64,000 bases of DNA from Tetrapyrgos nigripes. Taxonomy: Eukaryota; Basidiomycota; Agaricomycetes; Agaricales; Campanellaceae. The stretch covers positions 62,001 through 126,000 of the forward strand of contig JAACJM010000131.1 of assembly GCA_013368315.1 (NCBI GenBank), given 5' to 3'. A program made the translations under genes and the position numbers. Below are positions 56,728 to 64,000 of this stretch, piece by piece. How positions within the stretch are numbered: the stretch's first letter is position 1; every line of letters starts with the position of its first letter. The notes beneath the pieces are model-generated. The model searched no databases, was not told the origin of the DNA, and saw only the letters and a program-made list of their open reading frames with translations.

Positions 56728-57827
56728 TCGCGGTCCCGCATCGAGTCACTTCACGTCCCTGTCCCTTCTCAAATGTCCTTTGCCATTTGATCATCCTTCT
56801 GAAATCCCATGGCTTCCCCGCCACTCATCGGAAGTCCTCAGAAAATCTACAAAATACATATAGTGGGAAACAGCGGTACGTTGAAAACTCCTTGTATTTG
56901 ACTAAAAGCTGATCAGGACGCGTCCAACTCGCAGGATCTGGCAAGGCAAGGCAATTTTACTCATCTACCGTCTATACAGAGCAAGCTACACGTCACACTT
57001 AGAGCACCTTAGCAGCAGAACTATCTTCAATCCTTGGCATCCCACACATTCCTCTCGACACCCTCTTCTGGAACCCAGGATGGAATCAAACCCCGCGTGA
57101 CGACTTTATCGCCAAACTCCACACTATTATGCAGGACAACGAAGAAAAAGGATGGATCATTGATGGCGATTATAATTCCAAAGGTGCAAATACTGTTGAT
57201 GAGTACGCAACGGATATCGTTTGTAAGTGCGGAATCGTCAGGTACACTAGTAGTAGGAGGACTGAACGCCCACTATCACTACTTGCCATACACACATACA
57301 TACCCCAGGGCTGAACCCACCTCTCGCAGTCTACTTCCCTCGCTTAGTCTGGCGAACTTTCCTCCGTCTACTCGGATTACGCCCTCCTTGCAGCCCCGGT
57401 TGTCCAGAGACCATTCGCGAGTGTTTCTTCTCTTCTGATAGCATCATCTGGTGGTGTCTTAGTAATCATTGGAGGAATGCTAGACAAAATGAGGAAAGAA
57501 TGAAGGTGTATGGACTCGGAGTGGGCCAGAGACTCGGAGCGCAGAAGATGCGTAGGATTGGGGGTTGGAGAGGTGAGCTGAAGGTTTGGTTGGCGGCAGT
57601 TAGGAATATGGCTAGGACGGAGTAGTTATGTCTTCTTGTGACCGTATTTACTTAGGTAGGGTGTCGTTTAATACTATGCTGCTTGTTTGCCAAATATCAG
57701 TGCTACTATGGAAAGTTCAGGTATACTATCTCCAGGATATCAAAGGTCTAGCTGTTAATAATTTACAGGTGAAACTAGATATTGTCCTCAAAGCTGTGTC
57801 CATACACTGTCTAGTAGTCCAAAGAGC
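56728..57827. repeat. 1.1-kb direct repeat, copy 2 (partner 41592-42681)
   Basis: Second copy of the P-loop gene block, beginning only about 19 bp after the MULE target duplication. It carries an 8-bp insertion (TCAAATGT) upstream of the ATG relative to copy 1. Identity ends at 57827, about 60 bp before the KRE6/SKN1 stop codon. Confidence 0.9.
56809..57625 (+). CDS. P-loop NTPase, adenylate-kinase-like (copy 2)
   Basis: Almost identical to the gene at 41666, with the same four-exon plan, the same 11-nt micro-exon and the same GC-AG intron inside the Walker A motif GNSGSGKS. Amino-acid differences are few (e.g. KIHTVMQ to KLHTIMQ, GNYDSKGATT to GDYNSKGANT, RTFLGLLG to RTFLRLLG, ARHHEEKMK to ARQNEERMK). 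Both copies keep open frames. Convergent with KRE6/SKN1. Which copy is ancestral is not clear from the window. Confidence 0.8.
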
Positions 57828-57887
57828 AAAGTGTCCAATGCCTCGCAGAAGCATCCCTCTGCACCTCAAAGTACCCTTCCAACTCTT

Positions 57888-60800
57888 TCAACACGAATCA
57901 ACCAAATTATTCTTCGGCATCGGTTGTCCATACCCTCCAGACTCCCGAGGTCCATTCCAAGTCGTCAGATTAGGATTGCTATATGCTTCTTCGTATCTGT
58001 GCCAGTACGGGTGAATAGAATTATCATTAAAACCCAACTTCAGACCCGGAAACTCCTAGTACTACACAGACAGAAAGAAAGAAAAACACTCACTGCTTAA
58101 TATACGCTCTTGTCGGAAAGTCCTCCGGATCGCACCCTACATTAACATTATTCTCATCTTGATACACGCGTATCCAATCCACAGTCATCGTTGCTGGAAA
58201 AGTAATGTGGTCCCAATCGACGCCACCGAATTGTTCAGAGATTCCGAGGTTGACGATGAGGTACTGTAGGATCAAGGAGAAGGGCAAAGTTGAAGTTATT
58301 AGTTCAAGCTCAAACTTTCAATTCCGAATGACAGAGGACAGCGGACAGACTCGGAGCCAAAATGTTGAAGATGCGCGATGCGCCGACTCACCATAGGCTC
58401 TTGTGGTATAGGTCTAGCACTAATCTGAGCTCGAGCATCCGCAGCGAGACCTTCAGATCTGATCGTCCATGCAGGTTTACCGTTGCTGACCCAGGTTATG
58501 TACTGCAACAACCGAGTAACGAGGTAAGTGACCGTGATTCGGGTGAGTATTTCTCTCAAAACTTTGAGAGGAAAGAAAAAGTAGAAGACTCCTCACCCCT
58601 CCGTCAAATCCAGGTTTATACTCAAATGCATATGTCGAGAAACAGGGACTTTCCAGCTCGTAGCATCGTTGGTCTGTAGCCAAGCGTTCGTTAACAAAAA
58701 AGACTCATGAAAGGGCAAAAGAAGTGCAGAAGCTGGGAGCGAAAGAGTCCCTTCACGTACCAGTCTCACTAAGACCAGAAGTCGCTTGCTGATACACACC
58801 ACCTTTGTAATAGGGATTTAGCTTCGATACTTGAGGGTCATAGATGATCAAGTTGTCACTGGTATTGAACCAGTCATAGTCCACGTTGAAAGGCTTTCGA
58901 GTAAAACAATCGGAATAAGTTACTCATGCGAGGATAGATCGAAGATAACTATAAAGCAAACTCACCGCCAACTGAAGAGATTGAGAGACAAATCCGACAC
59001 CATTTTGAACCTAATCATAGTAGAAAAGCCGGCTGTCAGTTAGTGGAACATGCAAGACGAATGCACTCTACACACCTGAGCCTCAATAACATCAATCTCA
59101 GGCGCAGACCTCCCAACGTATGAACCATCCGCATGGGCTGGTCCCGGATGGGATTCCCCTTGACAAGTACACCTCGAAAGACGTTGCCCAGGTTGGAAAG
59201 AAAGTGGACCTCCGTCGATACCGCCCGTAGATGCAATAGCTGGTAAACCGTTGAGGGATTGATTTTTGACTGTACCGACGTCGCAGGAGTCGTAGGTGTA
59301 GGGCCACTGTAGTGGTTTGATAGGAATAGTGTATAAGCAACGGGTATTTGAAGAAATGGAACGAGATGTGAGGGAGCTTACCATGCCGTCTAGGGTAGCA
59401 CCGTAGCCTGCTCGTCCCAGATTACCGACTGCCCAGACGGCTGGTCCAGAGGAATAGGATCATTATGGTCAGGGTATTCCGAGTTATCGCTTGCGGATGG
59501 TATTGTGGACACTCACCTGGCCAGAGACTACATCAAAACAGGGTCAGATCATCTATAGAAGGTTGAAGGCTTGATATACTTACCCGAGAACATTACTAGC
59601 ACCAGGAAGATTGACAGAGGCGTAGAAGGCTAGAAAGGAAAGTACAAGTTCCATCAGATACCCCCTCCATTTGCATACTCAATGCATACTAGTAGTAGGA
59701 CTGCGATGTACTCACCTCCACCAGTGAAACAAAATTTATTCCAAGTAGTCATCAATCCTCCCTGGTAAGTCAAATTATGATTGATTTCTGGTGGGCGTTT
59801 AGATAGCGTTATCGCCAGTGAACCGTTCTTAGTCGTAATCGCTGCTGGATCATACCATTCCAGGTTATTCGTCTGTACAGGAGCGATTAGCCTATTGACT
59901 TGCGGAAAAGAGATGAGAAAGAGAAACATACACCCCAGTAGTGAAAGTCCTCTATGGAAGGAAGCTCGGATTAAAACAGGATTGAGTAGTTGCAGAACAT
60001 TCAGAGAACTCACCAGCTTCCCAATACGGATCGTCGCCTAGAGTATACAGAATGATAAAGTCTCAGTGACCACGTAACGAATACTACACACCAGCATAGA
60101 ACGTTCTCCCATCCGTATTAAATTCATCACTGAAGACCAATTTCATCTTTGTTTGACCGTCCGTCACCGCAAGGATTTCTCGGGCGTCTTGCGGGGTATC
60201 CTGGAACAATGGATACTGTCAATGGCCGCCTCACCTCCAAGAGAGACAGGAATTTACCGGGTCTATTAGTCCAGACCTAGCACCCATGTCTTGTACCGGT
60301 GCTTGATGCCGGTCATTGAAGGCAGGTGTCTTGGAGCTCACAAAGCGGGAGATTGGATAGCCAATACTACAAAACAAAATCAACCAGACCGAAGAAAGCG
60401 TTTTTAAGGAAAAATCACGCACAACAGCCCCAGCAATGCGAGCAAGAGGATAAGAAGGCATCCCATATTTGTGAGACCTCTTTTGGTGAATATCTTGAAG
60501 CGATCTGTCGTTGCGTCCTTTTTTGGGTCAGGATTATGAATCGCGTCGTCTGGTTCGGGCACGTAAGGTGAAATGTTGGATCCCCAATCCCTTGGATTTG
60601 GGGTTAACGAGAACTAAGTAGCAGTTAGCGATAGACATGAGTGCCATGTCGTTACTGCTTATTTTGCGAAGACATACTTACCTTCTGTGTGACTGTATCT
60701 GCGGTGGTTCTAGACCTAGCATGTCTTGCTGCATTGGTCGGGACAGGGTCATAAGAAGACGACTGCATTGTCAGAATGACCTCCAGTGTCAGTTGGATAC

Positions 60801-60900
60801 GAGAAATTGGTCAACTCACCACAGAACGCATGGTCCTGTGATTGGACCTCCTGTTACTAGTTTCAACAAGTTCGAATTCATCCGAAGTTCGTGAAGGCAT
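57888..60900 (-). CDS. KRE6/SKN1 beta-glucan synthesis protein (GH16)
   Basis: Type II membrane glycosidase-like protein needed for beta-1,6-glucan of the fungal cell wall, acting in the secretory pathway. ATG 60900 gives MPSRTSDEFELVETSNRRSN. A cytoplasmic tail leads to the TM segment NMGCLLILLLALLGLLIGYP, then FSDEFNTDGRTFYAGDDPYW, NLEWYDPAAITTKNGSLAIT, VWAVGNLGRAGYGA, SYDSCDVGT and the GH16 catalytic motif APEIDVIEAQV (ExDxxE). The end is EQFGGVDWDHITFPATMTVD and WIRVYQDENNVNVGCDPEDF. The apparent stop after AYIKQ is a splice donor; a last exon (57888-58004) adds YEEAYSNPNLTTW and PMPKNNLVDSC with TGA 57888-57890, the usual family C-terminus. More than ten short introns. Complete by comparison with the family. 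Confidence 0.93.
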
Positions 60901-63900
60901 GGGCCAGGAAAAAGAAAGATCGAGCCAAGTAGAGACAGTGCAAGTTTTAAGACAAAAAGATCAGGGTAAGGAAGCAAACAGAGTTCGTAGAAGGGCAAGC
61001 ATGGATCTTTATATCCATTTATCGATATTCATCAGCGATTAACCATGCTGAAACATAACGTTGAGAAAGCTGTATGATTTAATTGACCAATGCCAAAAAG
61101 GGATTTCGAGCAGAAGACTATCTGGCATTCAAGTATTGAAGTCTGTATGCCTTCCTGTGAAAGAAAACCGAGATACCTGTCAGACAACGATGGCAACCAT
61201 ATACTTGAGCAAACTGCGGGTCGCCTATGATATTGGTGATGAAGTAAAATGCGAATCGATGTTTCAAGTCACTCCACACACATGGAAAACTTTGGGCAAA
61301 CTAATACCACCTGCTTTACGACCTCAATTCGTATCACGGAGAACTCTCAGGCCAGCGTTTCTAGCGCTCCAACTTCAGTGACTTCTAAATTATTTTGGGA
61401 CAATTTGGGCGCGGATGACTGCCGCCATTTGACATTTTGACTTGGTTGGCGGCCTAGTTCGACCGTAGTTTCCTATGTTGAGAGTTCCGCAAATATCGCC
61501 TGTACAAAGAGTCTGCGCCTAAGCCGAGATCAAAGAGACAGCAGATATATTGGAACGTACATAAAAACGATATGACTGAGAATGTTGGACGGAATACTAT
61601 CTGTCTGGGATGTCTGGTTGGGACGGCATCTTCTCTTTTCCCGTATTCAGCGTAGACTACAAGGCGCTCGCATCGGCACGACACTGTCATCACTGTTATT
61701 GAGGAAGCGTAACGCAGTAGTCATGGAAGGTACGACGGCCAGGAACGTTACAGGCCGCAAAGAACGAATAATATTTTGATATGCAACCTCAACGAGAGAA
61801 GAATACATAGAGTGTTAACTTGAAGCCTGTCCAGAAGGTACTGATGATTAGTACTACAACGACAGATTTCCAGTGTTACACACTTTTCTAAGGCGTCGAC
61901 GCTGAGGCGACTCCGATACACTCCTTACATTGTCTTGATCGTTAAGCCGTTAGGCCTGCGCGTTCGCTCTTGAAAGCTGGTACGTATCATTCTCCAGAAC
62001 AGGAACACCTTCAGGAATTCTTGCGTGCCCGAGCTTGAGTCTTGAAAAAACGTCGCCTACCGATTAATGCCGAGGTATAGAGGTAGTCATATAAATGCGA
62101 CCAGAACGCCAGTTTTGCAAGAGCGCAGCTATACCGTCAACATATCCCCAGTGCTAGCTGCTATCTTATATCGATACCTTGACCTCCTCGGATTCCGGAA
62201 TTGGAATGTGCGATTACTTGAAGTCGATCACCACTTGAGATTTTTCAGCCCAGTCAAGCACAGACTAGGACTTGCCCTAGAGATCGTTTCTTCTTCAGTA
62301 GAAACAAGTCCCGATCGCGTCGACAGGAGGATACTGGACATCCGACAGCCTGAGTGGCTGGTTGGATGACACCGTCTAGTTGCGGTCAAGGACAGAGAAG
62401 CTCGTGTCTCTCAACAACAGGGCAACATCCACCATCAAGCAGGATCATGAAGGTTGTATGCAATGTCAAATTTGTGTGCTTGTTGTAGTCTTAGGCATCC
62501 CTGAGAGAAGGACACCGCACCCTAAACAGATATTGGTGGTGGTGCTTTCTTTAGAGACTCTCAAACGCCTCAATGGTAATCGCATCCTCGACGCTTTCAA
62601 ATTCAAGGATAAACACCGTCGAACTCTGGTTTCATTCTAGCATTCTCGTACTCGACTTTCATTCCAACCCAACGCGGCGACGCCCTAAACATGTCTCCGT
62701 TAGTCAAGTTGTCAGTAATGAACATACAGTTATTGAAAATGCTTGAAGTAGTGGGTAACAAAAATCTCGAAAGGAGAGTCGAGTACACGTACCGAATCTG
62801 ATACCTGTCGGATTGATACGGAGATCTTGTAAAAAGTCTTTCAAGTATTCTTCGGTGCCACGTCACGTAAGCGTCCAATAATGAACACCTCGTAAGTGGG
62901 CTCTCGTTGATAACATTAACTGGCCAATCCAGAGGATAGCTCCACTCTTAATGGCTAATTGCGAATCCTGATAGGGACCTGTTCATGTGTCTTCAGGGCT
63001 TGTAAAGCTCCGTTTTTGTCAGAGAAATAAACGCGTGCGGAGTGTTTGTCTGGGGACGTAGATGACGATGGGGATGGCGATACATACTACGGAGACCGGG
63101 ATAAAGACAGAGAAAAGAGACGGGACAATACACAGTCAGCTTCAACAAGATATCGCATAGGAACGCATAGGGCACAGTTCCACCTATCGCCGACACGCAC
63201 TTTTGTAATTTCCGAAAGGACCTACATAACGCCCAACGAAGCTCTTGCTCCACCAATTCTTCTAGTACGTATATATCCAGCAAATAGCTGAGCATATCCA
63301 TCCTCTGGCGTCCTACTGAAACAATATTAGATTCCCGGAAAGAATTCTCATGATTTGATCCTACTACTGAAGCACATCCACTGTAGGCTGTGTTCCCTCG
63401 AATAGCTTCGTTTCCTCGCTCGAACGGCGAAAGCACTGTCTGAGCAGGCAGTGGCGGCCTGAGCAGTGAGGAGTCTCGAAAACTAGGGTCGCACTTGTCC
63501 GCCGGTGCGAGTTAAACCATTCATGCCTAAAAGAATACCAGCTGTCGAGTTAATAGTAGATCTGTGGGATAGCATTACTTATCGGAACAGAACAAACTAG
63601 AGAATACGCACTAAGTTTTAAGTTGTTCTACAACGCCAAATTGCTCTGCACACTGCTTCGAGGTCCCTTGCGTCATGTTGGAGCGTAGACTGAATATACG
63701 GAGGACATCTGTAAGTCCTGTCAGAAGAAAGAGTGTAGATGCGACTGAAGCGTATAGGGGTCGACTAAGACTAGAGGCTATTGCCCTGGCTTTGCTGTAG
63801 TGAGAGTATGTCTGAGGCATATGCTGGCACCGACGTTGGAAGAAACATTTTCACCTTGATCCTAACCCTAATTTTTCCAATTAGGAAGTGCTTCCACGCC

Positions 63901-64000
63901 ATCGACGCGTCGCCCCTATCTCAGCCGACGCGTAGTTTTAGACTGCGTCCAGGTTTCTGGAATTGGCGCACAGGCACACGGTGTCTTCCAGCACTTTCTT
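60901..64000. other. 3.1 kb without a supportable gene
   Basis: Scattered short frames only. 62067-62369 (+) is open for 100 codons from a true ATG (MPRYRGSHINATRTP) but has no recognisable motif. On -, near 62810-62870, a frame reads RGTEEYLKDFLQDLRINPTG and then meets a good GT donor, but a stop lies directly before it, so it may be a worn exon. The stretch 63862-63872 (CCTAACCCTAA) is too short to be a telomere. Confidence 0.5.

Noticed and set aside
58090..58092. KRE6/SKN1 stop codon at 58090
   Set aside because: It lies in a GTGAGT splice donor. A downstream exon encodes the conserved C-terminal NPNLTTW and PKNNLVDSC ending, so the real stop is at 57888-57890.
62067..62369. 100-codon ORF as a gene
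   Set aside because: It has a real ATG but no motif, introns or neighbour support; it may be chance.
63862..63872. CCTAACCCTAA resembling a telomere repeat
   Set aside because: Fewer than two units; expected by chance, and the sequence continues normally after it.
1..64000. CRISPR arrays, operons, ribosome-binding sites, integrons
   Set aside because: The window is clearly eukaryotic nuclear DNA. No regularly spaced direct repeats of CRISPR type were seen.

Overview
The window is genomic DNA of a filamentous basidiomycete, most likely a mushroom-forming Agaricomycete. The evidence is genes split by many introns of about 50-65 nt, acceptors with short pyrimidine tracts, and several families typical of that group: a 7-TM protein with the ESG and GIAPT motifs, cysteine-rich type I membrane proteins with a CxCSTVYF motif, an IRC20/SHPRH-type RING-SNF2 protein, KRE6/SKN1, Msb1/Mug8 and a SWIM-finger MULE. 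No bacterial, viral-particle or organellar gene set is present.

Layout. 1-10.3 kb holds three paralogous signal-peptide/single-TM proteins. Two are tandem on + and lie inside a duplicated ~2.6 kb block; one is on -. Between them is a cluster of small non-autonomous elements: a TA-flanked MITE, a 380-bp hAT-type MITE and a 757-bp foldback palindrome. 11-12.3 kb holds a decayed gene. 12.8-22.9 kb is ordinary gene-dense DNA with an SDR oxidoreductase, a TFIIIC triple-barrel subunit, an Msb1/Mug8 protein with a very long Glu/Pro/Ala tail, and a UAA-family nucleotide-sugar transporter. 23.4-30.1 kb is a family of small secreted proteins with one intact copy, one frameshifted copy and relics, plus one unrelated secreted protein and one broken gene. 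30.8-41.5 kb holds a VAO/BBE-type FAD oxidase, a 7-TM protein and the RING-SNF2 protein. 57.9-60.9 kb encodes the KRE6/SKN1 beta-glucan protein.

41.6-57.8 kb is the most striking part. Two nearly identical copies of a small P-loop kinase-like gene form direct repeats about 15 kb apart. Between them are three mobile elements, each with its own target-site duplication: a Ty3/gypsy element (43647-49796, 5-bp TSD TTTAT), a 2.1-kb hAT-type element (50268-52369, 8-bp TSD CAAATTTC) that carries a complete HSP20 small heat-shock gene with promoter, and a Mutator-like element (52673-56700, 9-bp TSD ATTGCAGGA). The 380-bp MITE at 4223-4602 is the same hAT-type element without the HSP20 cargo, so the window shows both the empty and the loaded form.

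Functional themes are cell wall and polarity (KRE6/SKN1, UDP-sugar transporter, Msb1), secreted and surface proteins that duplicate and decay, and transposon activity. All calls come from reading the sequence; no database search was possible. Exon borders are by eye.
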